Shown here: in pieces, positions 17,796-26,146 of the stretch | Position numbering within the stretch: the stretch's first letter is position 1 | Layout: every line of letters begins with the position of its first letter | DNA from: Rhizobium sp. Root1212 | GTDB lineage: Bacteria; Pseudomonadota; Alphaproteobacteria; Rhizobiales; Rhizobiaceae | Reading direction: 5' to 3' | Length of the DNA: 64,000 nt | Assembly (NCBI RefSeq): GCF_001424985.1 | Contig: NZ_LMDA01000001.1 | Coordinates: 939,599 to 1,003,598, forward strand | Position numbers and translations under genes: made by a program | The notes under the pieces: generated by a model | Database searches by the model: none | The model's input: only the letters and a program-made list of their open reading frames with translations | What the model was told of the DNA's origin: nothing

Positions 17796-19451
17796 TCATA
17801 CGCTCTTGAGATGATCGGCCAGACGATGGGCGAGCGCCACGATCATCAGCGTGGGATTGGCGTGACCGCTTGTCGGGAAGACCGAGGAACCTGCGACAAA
17901 CAGGTTCTCCGTTCCGTGGACCCGGCAATCCCTGTCGACGACGCCATCGCGCGGGCTGGAGGACATGCGCGTGGTACCGATGTGATGCGCCGCTGAATCG
18001 AATGTGCGCAGCCGGTCGAGCACCTCGTCCCGAAGGCTGTCTTCATTGTAGATCAGGTCGCCGGTTCCGGTATTTCGCAATTGCTTTCGGATGAGGGCAT
18101 GCGTTGCAACGACGGTTCGAACATCGATCTCGCTGAACGCCGCCCGCAACTCGGCGCGGGGAATACCGAACGCGTCGCGCTCTGTGTGCAGCACGACGCG
18201 GCTCTCCGCGTTCGGTGCGTGTTCGGTTTGGTAACAAAGGCCGAAACGGTTGTGGAGGTCTTCCTTTCGCGGCAGGAGAATGGGAAGGCGTCGACCGGAA
18301 AAATAGCGTTGCCGCACCGCCTCCGCGACCTGCGGCACAAGTTTCGGGGCATTCCTGATGACGCGGGACGCATGCTCGAAAAGCAGCTTCTTGTGGTCGG
18401 CGATATGCGACAAGCGCCGCTGGCGGGCGAAACCGATGCCGAACTTCGCAAGGAAGATCGCCGACGACAGCGCGGTCGATTGCGAGCCGTCATCCGTGAA
18501 CGGGGTGAGGAAAGTTGCGATGGAATTGCCGATCTGCTCCCGTTGCTGCGCCTGCGGGGTCACCCATAGACGGCGCCGCACATAGGTCCCGGCGTGCTTT
18601 TCGAAGTCGAAGACGAGGCTCTTTCCACGATCCTTCAATTCCGCCCAGGCGTGCATCCCGCTCAGATGGGACATGTAATAGCGCCCGACCGTGTCGAACT
18701 CGTTGCCGATACCGGCAACCATCACGTCATTCGAGGCCAGCAATATCCTCGCATTTTCGATCCCGCCGCAGGCGAGCACGACCCTTCGAGCACGGATCTG
18801 GAAACGATGGTCGGCGCTCACCGCGACCTCCACGCTGCCGATACGCCTTGTCGCGGGATCAAGCCTCAGGGCGGTCGCGGTGCTGTTCAACAGGACGGTT
18901 ACATTTTCGCTCCGCTCCAGCTGCGGCCCGTAACGCCGGGCGAAGTTCGTCGGCGGGCCCCAACGCTCAAGCTGGGCGGAGCTGATGTCTGCCTCTCCGA
19001 AGCCTGCGATCATTTCCGCCGGCCGCTCCGGGAAGGCGGAGGACACGTCGAAGACGGGATCGCCGACCTCACAGAGCGACGCTGCATGCGCCAGATGAAG
19101 GCTCACATCTTCCCACGGGCTCGGCCAGCCACTCAGTGGAACCCACTCGCGCGGCATGAAATCGATGGGATCGAATGGGATACAGCGGCCACCCCAGGCC
19201 GTCGAGGTTCCGCCGAATTGGCGGCGGCGGTTGTTTTCGAGAGGTTCATGGCTTCCCTGAGGCCAGACATATCCCCGCAACAGGTCGCGTTTTTCCGGTG
19301 TTTCGCGCGGGCCGCCGCTTTCCAGAAGCACGACACGGCAGGCCGTGCCCGCCATCGCCGAAGCAACCGTGATGCCCGCCGGGCCGCTGCCGATGACGAG
19401 CAGGTCGCAGTCCGTCACGCTCCCGTGGGGCGGTGGGCTGGCCCGCACCAT
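17796..19451 (-). CDS. GMC-family FAD-dependent oxidoreductase
   Basis: Flavoprotein of 551 residues. The ADP-binding motif VIGSGPAGITVASAM near residue 20 is followed by the GMC signature region RRQFGGTSTAWGG, the second FAD strand VVLACGGIENARILL, and the C-terminal His/Asn active-site part IGTTRMS to SGHANPTLMIVALA. GMC enzymes oxidise alcohols or sugars. The start codon overlaps the stop of the upstream aldo/keto reductase gene by one base, so both are translated from one message beginning at the O-antigen-ligase-like gene. A sugar or polyol oxidising role in surface polysaccharide chemistry is inferred. Confidence 0.88.
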   Translation of the reverse strand: MVRASPPPHGSVTDCDLLVIGSGPAGITVASAMAGTACRVVLLESGGPRETPEKRDLLRGYVWPQGSHEPLENNRRRQFGGTSTAWGGRCIPFDPIDFMPREWVPLSGWPSPWEDVSLHLAHAASLCEVGDPVFDVSSAFPERPAEMIAGFGEADISSAQLERWGPPTNFARRYGPQLERSENVTVLLNSTATALRLDPATRRIGSVEVAVSADHRFQIRARRVVLACGGIENARILLASNDVMVAGIGNEFDTVGRYYMSHLSGMHAWAELKDRGKSLVFDFEKHAGTYVRRRLWVTPQAQQREQIGNSIATFLTPFTDDGSQSTALSSAIFLAKFGIGFARQRRLSHIADHKKLLFEHASRVIRNAPKLVPQVAEAVRQRYFSGRRLPILLPRKEDLHNRFGLCYQTEHAPNAESRVVLHTERDAFGIPRAELRAAFSEIDVRTVVATHALIRKQLRNTGTGDLIYNEDSLRDEVLDRLRTFDSAAHHIGTTRMSSSPRDGVVDRDCRVHGTENLFVAGSSVFPTSGHANPTLMIVALAHRLADHLKSV

Positions 19452-20380
19452 CAGATGCCCAGCTCCTCATAGGGAAGATGCCTGGCCATGCGGACGCTGG
19501 CGATATTTTCGGAGAGATGATCGCGGTTGGTGGTGCCGGTGAGCACGGAGGCGACGAACGGCTGCCGGAGGGCATAGCCGAGAAGCACTTGCCGCACGGT
19601 GACGCCGTGCCGCTGCGCAAAGGCGCTGACGGCCTCTTCCTGACCGCGGGAAAACACCTTGTTGACGACGACGCCTCTTCCGGCGTCTTCGATCGAGGAG
19701 AATGTCTCTCTGGAACGGGAGGGGTGCAGATCGGTCTGCACCAGCCGCAGCAGCGGGTTGGAGCAGGCGGTCTTCAGCGCGTCGTCATGCTCGGCGGAGA
19801 TGCCGAAATACCGCACCTTCCCCGCCCGCTGGATCAGCGACAGAGCCTCGAACAGACCTTCCGATTTTTCGAAGCCCGAGGGGGCATCGTGCAGATAGAG
19901 GATGTCCACATAGTCGGTGCCCAGCCGGCGCAGGCTGTTGTCGACGGCGGCGACCAGATAGGCCGCGGAGAAATCCTGTGTGATCAGGTTGCTGTCGTGG
20001 GCGTTGTTGCGCATGCTGGCCGCAAAGCGTCGCGCGCCCTTGAAAGGACGCAGTGCCCGTTTCAACAGCGGCATCGCCTTGACGAGGAAACCGCTTTTTT
20101 CGCCGAAACGGTACCCGACCTTGGTGGCGACGATGAAGCGGTCCCGCATGCCCTTGATCGCCTGCCCGATGACGGCCTCGCTGTCGCCCTGTCCGTAGAT
20201 ATCGGCGGTATCGATGAAATTGATGCCCTGATCGGCCGCAGCCGCAATGAGACCCAGCCCCTGGCGGCGCGACAGCCCCGTCGAGACCGACGTCAGTCTC
20301 GACGTGCCGAGGCCGAGGACGGATGCGGTGAGGTCCGTATTTCCTATGACGCGATAGTCCACATTTTCATCCTTCTCCAT
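19451..20380 (-). CDS. Aldo/keto reductase
   Basis: NADPH-dependent reductase of 309 residues with a TIM-barrel fold. Catalytic Asp and Tyr are in NFIDTADIYGQGDSE near residue 50, the Lys in VATKVGYRFG and the His in ILYLHDAPSGF. The cofactor tail motif is in SVLTGTTNRDHL. It sits between the ligase-like gene, 24 bases away, and the GMC oxidoreductase, with which it overlaps by one base. Its place in this apparent operon suggests reduction of a sugar or carbonyl intermediate. Confidence 0.88.
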   Translation of the reverse strand: MEKDENVDYRVIGNTDLTASVLGLGTSRLTSVSTGLSRRQGLGLIAAAADQGINFIDTADIYGQGDSEAVIGQAIKGMRDRFIVATKVGYRFGEKSGFLVKAMPLLKRALRPFKGARRFAASMRNNAHDSNLITQDFSAAYLVAAVDNSLRRLGTDYVDILYLHDAPSGFEKSEGLFEALSLIQRAGKVRYFGISAEHDDALKTACSNPLLRLVQTDLHPSRSRETFSSIEDAGRGVVVNKVFSRGQEEAVSAFAQRHGVTVRQVLLGYALRQPFVASVLTGTTNRDHLSENIASVRMARHLPYEELGI

Positions 20381-20404
20381 GCGAACGGCAGGGTCGCGCG
20401 CATG

Positions 20405-21805
20405 TCACGCGGGGTCGGGTTGCGGGGTGGTCGTGGGGGCCAGCCGGGGCTGCCGGACTTGCCGTTTGGCGCGCGCCGGGGCGGGTTTCTCGACTTCGAC
20501 CAGCCAGCTGCCGCTTCCCAGGAGGAAGAGAAACAGCACATAGGTCGCATTCCAGAAATGAACCGTCCAGCCGACCAGGAAATAACCGGTCATGACAATC
20601 AGGAAAGCAGTGCGGTATTGAAGGCGCGTTGCATCCAGTCCCTTTTTCAGCCCGATCGTCCACACCGTGGAAAGGAACGCCAGCATCATGGAAAAGCCGG
20701 CGGGCAATCCGAAGAGAACGGCGGAATAGAGCCAGAACATATCGATGCTGCCCGGCATCCACATGGGGCGATCCCAACGATTGAAGCCGACGCCGAAAAG
20801 CGGGTGATTCAGTGCCGAGCCCGAACCGAAATGCCAGATGAGAATCCGATAATAGGCCGAGCCCTTGTCGAAGGAGAAATAGGTCAGGTAGAATTCGGGG
20901 ACCGTTTGGTTGGACGCGAGCGAGATGAAGACATACATCGCCGCAACCAGCGCCCAGACGATCAGCCAGCGCTTCTCATTGTTGCGGAGAAGCCAGTTCC
21001 ACGACAAAAGTCCGATCTGCGCGGCCATGGCCGTCATCGGGCCGCCCGACAGGGAAAGGAACGCCGTGAGCAGAACGACGCCCGAGCGCGTCCAGCGCCG
21101 GAATGCGGTTCCTCTATCGCCGAGCACGAGGTGAACCAGCGCCAGAATGGCACCGCACGACACCCCGAACAAAATCGGATGTTCGAATACGGCCTGCACA
21201 CGGCGGAAACCCCAGCGCGGCTCGTTAAAGGCAAGGACATGCGTGGGGAAGAAACTCGAGAAGAAAGAAAGGGCGACGTTTTTGTTGGTGACGACTTCCA
21301 CCAACGCGAAGGGAAGGATGATCGCGACGGCCCAGAACAGCACCTGAACGACGGCCCGGAACTGATCGGCATTGCGGACAAAACAACGGCCGAGAAGATA
21401 GGCGCCGACCGTCTCGACAAAGATGATGCCGCCCGATTGCACCCCGGTCGTTAACCCATGGACGGCCGCAAGCGCGACGATGCACCAGAGGCCATGGAAC
21501 AGGATCATGAAATCCGCAAAACGGAAGCCTCCGGCCTTGCCGCCGGCCCAGATGAACAGACAGGGCACGACACTGAAAATCAGGATGAGGCGAAATGGCG
21601 AGATGATCACCGGGCCGATCGACCACAGCCACGGAATGAAAAGGCTGCCGAGGAAGAAGACGACCAATAGCGAAAGACCGGATTTGGCGCGCACAGGCTC
21701 CGCCGCCTTGCCGCGCGTCGACGTCCTCCGGCCCGGAAACGGCGTGTCGTTCGTCTCCACGGCGGCAATTTGCCTATCATGAGTCGCCTTGAGCGACGGG
21801 GGCAT
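20405..21805 (-). CDS. O-antigen ligase / polysaccharide polymerase-like membrane protein
   Basis: Membrane protein of 466 residues from the ATG at 21805, preceded by GGAGG at eight bases. About ten to twelve hydrophobic helices are visible, with a large periplasmic loop around residues 280-330 containing GSAYYRILIWHFG and HPLFGVGFNRW, the pattern of the Wzy/WaaL/ExoQ superfamily. It heads a three-gene run with an aldo/keto reductase and a GMC oxidoreductase. A polymerase or ligase role for a surface polysaccharide is inferred; the C-terminal tail is Pro/Arg-rich and probably cytoplasmic. Confidence 0.8.
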   Translation of the reverse strand: MPPSLKATHDRQIAAVETNDTPFPGRRTSTRGKAAEPVRAKSGLSLLVVFFLGSLFIPWLWSIGPVIISPFRLILIFSVVPCLFIWAGGKAGGFRFADFMILFHGLWCIVALAAVHGLTTGVQSGGIIFVETVGAYLLGRCFVRNADQFRAVVQVLFWAVAIILPFALVEVVTNKNVALSFFSSFFPTHVLAFNEPRWGFRRVQAVFEHPILFGVSCGAILALVHLVLGDRGTAFRRWTRSGVVLLTAFLSLSGGPMTAMAAQIGLLSWNWLLRNNEKRWLIVWALVAAMYVFISLASNQTVPEFYLTYFSFDKGSAYYRILIWHFGSGSALNHPLFGVGFNRWDRPMWMPGSIDMFWLYSAVLFGLPAGFSMMLAFLSTVWTIGLKKGLDATRLQYRTAFLIVMTGYFLVGWTVHFWNATYVLFLFLLGSGSWLVEVEKPAPARAKRQVRQPRLAPTTTPQPDPA

Positions 21806-21999
21806 GCTTCGGTCCTCCAGCCGGTACAAGGGGTCGCGGATCGCCTCACGCACTAAGTTGACCGGGTGCGCCTATCACACATTCGAACGACGACCGTGTC
21901 GATTAGGCAATTTTCGTGCGCAGACATACCTTTGGGTAAGGTTGCACCCCGCAGGGGTTAAGACTTATCGTCCTTCACGAGCTACGAACGTCGAAGCCG

Positions 22000-23345
22000 T
22001 CAGAGATAGAACTCCACCGCGAACTGATTGGCCGCCAGCGTCGGCGCATGCTCCAGCAAGGCCACCGTCACCACGCCGCCGGTGATCGATCCGTTGGTGT
22101 CGAGCATGAGGCTGCCGGTCGCCGGGTTGTAGAGGAATTGCGCGAGCCCCGCATGCGCGCCCTGGGTCATGGTGCCGATCGCGAGCTTGGTCGAGTCGAA
22201 AACCAGATTGAGGCCTGTGTTCTCCAACTGCTCGAAGATGATCGTGTCCGAGGCGGTGAAATCCTTGATGGTCATGCCGCCTGCGCCTTGCGAGGTATAG
22301 ACCTGATCGCCCCCCTGCCCGAGGGTGATGATATCGCCGCCGAAATTGCGGATGATGTCGTCGCCGGCGCCACCATCCAGCTTGTCGGAAAGGCCGATCC
22401 AGAAATGTAGTCGTTTCCGCCCCGGCCGAAGATCGAGCCGCCCTGACCGCTTCCCGTCAGAGGCCCGCCGTCCGACGGAGGCACGATGCCGAACATCAGC
22501 TTGTCATCACCGGCCGTGCCGGAGAGCGTTGAGCCCGCCTTCAGGCCGTCCAGGGACACGTCCACGTTTTCGAACTGACCGGCTGCCGTCGCTCCCAGAC
22601 CGAAGGTCTGCACCTTGGCTGCCGTGATCAGGGCGAAATCCAGTTTCAGCAAGGGAGCGGCGCCCTTGTCGGACGGGCGGGACTGGAGGACGAGCGTATC
22701 GACACCGCTGCCGCCGAGGGCCGCATCGCTGTTGTCGATGATCACCCGGTCATTGCCGGCGCCGGCATCGACGGTATCTTTCACGGTCTCCGCATAAAGA
22801 TCGACATTGCCCGCGCCTGCGACCCGGTGCGGATGAAATCGTTGCCGTTGCCGCCGATCAGCGTATCGATGCCATAGCCGCCGACGAGGCGATCATTGCC
22901 GTCTCCGCCATCGAGCTTGTCATCACCGTAGCCGCCGAACAGCAGGTCGTTGCCGGCGAGCCCCTTGAGCGTGTCATTACCGCTCGTTCCGGATTTGAGC
23001 AGGGACGTCGCCGTTTCCGAAGCGGTTTTGCCCTCCAGTCGGGGCAGCGTCAAAAAACTGTCGGCGACCAGGTTGGCGGCCGTCAGCGCCGGTTTCGTCG
23101 TCAGGGTCGCGATGTGGTAGAGGCCGCCCCCGAGCTTGCCGTTCTTGTCGAAGAAGAGCTTGCCGGTGTCGGTTTCGTAAAGGAACTGGCCGCCGGTCGC
23201 GGAGGTCGCCACGGGGTTTGTATTGGCAACTAGCGTCACCTTGTCGGTTGGCAGAGCCGTCGGGCCGAGCGACCGCAGATTGAGCAGTAGCAAATCCTCC
23301 TTCGTATTGAAGTCGGTGATGTTGTCGGGCGCCGCGCCCCCGCCG
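22000..23345 (-). pseudogene. RTX-type calcium-binding protein gene broken by three frameshifts
   Basis: Three overlapping leftward reading frames together encode one RTX protein. Frame one (to about 22835) has [15 protein letters not shown] and nonapeptide repeats such as [17 protein letters not shown]. Frame two continues with DAGAGNDRVIIDN and GRGGNDYISG. Frame three supplies DKLDGGAGDDII and the C-terminus ending AVEFYL. Adding one G at about 22835, 22400 and 23330 would restore a continuous product, so each break looks like loss of one base in a G tract. RTX proteins bind Ca2+ outside the cell and are exported by type I systems; none is nearby. Sequencing error is an alternative to true decay. 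Confidence 0.75.
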
Positions 23346-23489
23346 CTTTGTCTTTATTAACAAATGGTAAAATGAGCGTATCGGACGGGTTTTGCCCTCT
23401 CACCCCCCAGTTTGGAGGGTGCAAAGACAATGCGGAAACGGCACCCGAAAGAGGTACCGAATCAAGGCCAGCCAGCCAAAAGCAGCAGG

Positions 23490-24587
23490 CTATTCGGAGC
23501 GGAAATGCTTGGAGAGCTTCAGGCCCTGGGCCTGATAGTTCGAGGTGCCGATCAGGCCATAAAGCGCCTCGGGCCGCTCCATCATATGCTCGTAGACCAG
23601 CCGGCCGACGATCTGGCCGTGTTCGAGGATGAAGGGAACCTCGTGGCTGCGTACTTCCAGCACCGCACGGCTGCCGGTACCGCCGGCCGAGGCATCGCCG
23701 AAGCCGGGATCGAAAAAGCCGGCGTAGTGGACGCGGAACTCGCCGACGAGCGGATCGAACGGCGTCATCTCGGCGGCGAAATGCGGGGGCACATGCACCG
23801 CCTCCCGCGAGACAAGAATATAAAATTCATCGGGATCGAGGATCAGCTCGTCGCGGCCGCGGCTATAGAGCGGTTCCCAGAAATCGTAGATGCCGTGCTC
23901 GCCCTTCTTGTCGACATCGACGACCGAGGTGTGATGCTTGCCGCGATAGCCGATCAGGCCATCGGCTCCGGTGCCCTTGAGATCGATCGAAAGCGCAATA
24001 CCGCCGCCGGAGACGTTCGGCGTGTCGCTGGCGACCAGCACGTCGCTTTCATGCAGCGCCATCACTTCGGCTTCGCTCAGAAGCGCGTGGCCGATGCGGA
24101 AGCGGATCTGCGACAGGCGCGAGCCGCGGCGCACGATGATCGGGAAGGTGCGCGGGCTGATTTCGAGATAGAGCGGGCCTTTGTAGCCGGCAGGGATCTT
24201 GTCGAACTCCTGCGCCCGGTCGGTGATGACGCGGGTGAAGATATCGAGGCGGCCGGTGGAGCTTTTCGGATTGGCCGAGGCCGACATGGTCGCCGGCAGA
24301 TCGAGGCTTTCCATCAGCGGCACGATATAGACGCAGCCCGTTTCCAGCACCGCCCCCTCGCTGAGGTCGATGACATGCAGCTGCAGCCGGTCGAGCTTGT
24401 CGGCCACCAGATGGCCGGGGCCGGGCATGAAGCTGGCGCGGACACGAAATGCAGTGGAGCCGAGACGCAGGTCGAGGCTTGCCGGCTGTATCTGATCCGC
24501 ATCCAGCGCAGCCTCGCTGGCAAGCCGCCCCTGTTCAAAGAGAGCGGCGATTGCGCGATCCGCCAATATACCTGTCTTGCGAGCCAT
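23490..24587 (-). CDS. dcd: dCTP deaminase, double-length alphaproteobacterial form
   Basis: Deaminase of 365 residues converting dCTP to dUTP for thymidylate synthesis. The start at 24587 begins the conserved MARKTGILAD; an extension upstream would lack homology. Residues about 25-180 contain QPASLDLRLG, the NPKSSTGRLDIFTRVITD active-site segment and a Leu-rich strand GPLYLEISPRTFPI. A second, divergent copy of the dUTPase-like fold follows (GGGIALSIDLKG, SVVDVDKKGEHG). Normal Dcd is about 190 residues, so this is the fused form seen in alphaproteobacteria. It is divergent from metZ. Confidence 0.88.
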   Translation of the reverse strand: MARKTGILADRAIAALFEQGRLASEAALDADQIQPASLDLRLGSTAFRVRASFMPGPGHLVADKLDRLQLHVIDLSEGAVLETGCVYIVPLMESLDLPATMSASANPKSSTGRLDIFTRVITDRAQEFDKIPAGYKGPLYLEISPRTFPIIVRRGSRLSQIRFRIGHALLSEAEVMALHESDVLVASDTPNVSGGGIALSIDLKGTGADGLIGYRGKHHTSVVDVDKKGEHGIYDFWEPLYSRGRDELILDPDEFYILVSREAVHVPPHFAAEMTPFDPLVGEFRVHYAGFFDPGFGDASAGGTGSRAVLEVRSHEVPFILEHGQIVGRLVYEHMMERPEALYGLIGTSNYQAQGLKLSKHFRSE

Positions 24588-24668
24588 GAGCCGTCCGTTG
24601 ATGTTCCCTTCAGACAAACCAAAACTGGGGAATTGACGCAAGCCGGGATCGGCAGTATTGCAGCTTTA

Positions 24669-24725
24669 TCCCGTGGTGATTTGGCCGGCCGGCTTGCAGC
24701 CACGTAAAATAAATAGCTAAAAAGG
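24669..24725 (+). promoter_or_regulatory. SAM-II riboswitch aptamer upstream of metZ
   Basis: The segment matches the SAM-II (metA-type) consensus: P1 arms CGTGG (24672-24676) and CCACG (24700-24704), the loop GTGATTTGG, the CTTGCAGCC turn, and the 3' element AAATAGCTAAAAAGG. The loop GGCC near 24683 can form the pseudoknot with GGCC at 24724. SAM-II aptamers sit ahead of methionine and SAM synthesis genes in alphaproteobacteria, and the next gene is metZ. Confidence 0.93.
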
Positions 24726-24743
24726 CCGGGTCTCGGACCGGCC
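24724..24743 (+). promoter_or_regulatory. Antiterminator hairpin between SAM-II aptamer and terminator
   Basis: GGCC-G-GGTC, loop TCG, GACC-GGCC: an eight-pair stem with one bulged G. Its left arm overlaps the pseudoknot-forming 3' end of the aptamer, and its right arm CCGGCC is also the left arm of the following terminator, so the three structures are mutually exclusive. Confidence 0.75.
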
Positions 24744-24765
24744 TGCTTTTGCGGCCGGTTTTTTT
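24738..24765 (+). terminator. SAM-II-controlled attenuator ahead of metZ
   Basis: CCGGCC-T-GC, loop TTTT, GC-GGCCGG, followed by seven T residues: an intrinsic terminator 18 bases before the metZ start. It competes with the antiterminator hairpin for CCGGCC. Confidence 0.8.
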
Positions 24766-24783
24766 GTTTTGAAAGTGACTGAT

Positions 24784-25968
24784 ATGAGCAAAAACTGGCG
24801 CCCGGCAACGCAGCTCGTACACGGCGGAACAACCCGGTCGAACCACGGCGAAACCTCTGAGGCCATCTTCCTGACGCAGGGCTTCGTCTATGACAGCTCG
24901 GAAGCCGCCGAAGCGCGCTTCAAGGGCGAGACCGACGGCTTCATCTATGCCCGCTACGGCAGCCCGACCAACGACATGTTCGAAAAGCGCATGTGCATGC
25001 TGGAAGGCGCCGAAGACGCCCGCGCCACCGCCTCCGGCATGGCCGCCGTCGCTTCCGCCATTCTCTGCAAGGTCAAGGCTGGCGATCACATCGTCGCAGC
25101 ACGCGCGCTCTTTGGCTCCTGCCGCTGGGTGGTCGAAACGCTGGCGCCGAAATACGGCGTCGAGTTCACGCTCGTCGATGGCCGCGACCTCGCAAACTGG
25201 GAAGCCGCCGTTCGCCCGAACACCAAGGTCTTCTTCCTCGAAAGCCCGACCAACCCGACACTGGAAATCGTCGATATCGCCGGCGTCGCCAAAATCGCCA
25301 ATGCGATCGGCGCAACCGTGATCGTCGACAACGTCTTTGCGACGCCGCTGTTCCAGAAGCCGCTGGAGCTTGGCGCCCATGTCGTCGTCTATTCCGCCAC
25401 CAAGCATATCGACGGCCAGGGCCGCTGCCTCGGCGGCATCGTGCTCTCCAGCAAGGACTGGATCGACGAGAACCTGCACGACTACTTCCGCCACACCGGC
25501 CCGGCGCTTTCGCCGTTCAATGCCTGGACGCTGCTGAAGGGCGTCGAGACATTGCCGCTGCGTGTGCGCCAGCAGACGGAAAACGCCGCCCGCCTTGCCG
25601 ATTTCCTCGCCGAGCAGCCGCAGGTGGCCAAGGTCATCTATCCCGGCCGCAAGGACCATCCGCAGGCGGACATCATCGCCCGCCAGATGACCGGCGGCTC
25701 GACGCTGGTCTGCTTCGAGCTGAAGGGCGGCAAGGAAGCGGCGTTTGCGCTGCAGAACGCGCTCGACGTCGTCGTCATCTCCAACAATCTCGGCGATTCC
25801 AAGAGCCTGATCACCCATCCGGCAACGACCACGCACAAGAACCTCTCGGACGAGGCCCGCGCCGAACTCGGCATCTCGCCCGGCACCGTGCGCTTCTCCG
25901 CCGGCATCGAGGACAGCGCCGACCTGATCGACGATTTCGCCCAGGCGCTGCGCTCGGTCAAAGCCTGA
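24784..25968 (+). CDS. metZ: O-succinylhomoserine sulfhydrylase
   Basis: PLP enzyme of 394 residues that makes homocysteine from O-succinylhomoserine and sulfide. The Cys/Met-metabolism fold shows YARYGSPTNDMFE, the PLP-phosphate segment ATASGMAAVASAI, the conserved VIVDNVFATP strand and the PLP Lys in SATKHIDGQGR near residue 210. Alphaproteobacterial MetZ proteins have this length and end. The ATG at 24784 follows the SAM-II riboswitch and attenuator, consistent with SAM-repressed methionine synthesis. A cystathionine gamma-synthase activity is less likely given the riboswitch context and sequence motifs. Confidence 0.94.
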   Translation: MSKNWRPATQLVHGGTTRSNHGETSEAIFLTQGFVYDSSEAAEARFKGETDGFIYARYGSPTNDMFEKRMCMLEGAEDARATASGMAAVASAILCKVKAGDHIVAARALFGSCRWVVETLAPKYGVEFTLVDGRDLANWEAAVRPNTKVFFLESPTNPTLEIVDIAGVAKIANAIGATVIVDNVFATPLFQKPLELGAHVVVYSATKHIDGQGRCLGGIVLSSKDWIDENLHDYFRHTGPALSPFNAWTLLKGVETLPLRVRQQTENAARLADFLAEQPQVAKVIYPGRKDHPQADIIARQMTGGSTLVCFELKGGKEAAFALQNALDVVVISNNLGDSKSLITHPATTTHKNLSDEARAELGISPGTVRFSAGIEDSADLIDDFAQALRSVKA

Positions 25969-25996
25969 GCACGTACCGCCTGCATCACGCTCCAAA

Positions 25997-26022
25997 CGCC
26001 CGCTTCCCGCGGGCGTTTTTTT
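25997..26022 (+). terminator. Intrinsic terminator after metZ
   Basis: CGCCCGC and GCGGGCG arms with a short loop and a run of seven T residues, 28 bases after the metZ stop. Confidence 0.88.
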
Positions 26023-26146
26023 GCGGCCCGCATTCTCCTCCGTCCCGAACAACTGCGTATCCTTCCTCCTGAGAACTTGCATCGCCTTTTCCGCATCTGC
26101 GGCAGGTGTGCTAGGCTCCTTCACCCGAGGGGCGGATGGCGTTCTC

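Noticed and set aside
19433-21454. 673-codon rightward frame over the ligase-like and reductase genes
   Set aside because: The leftward genes have clear family motifs, good ribosome-binding sites and tight spacing; the rightward product does not.
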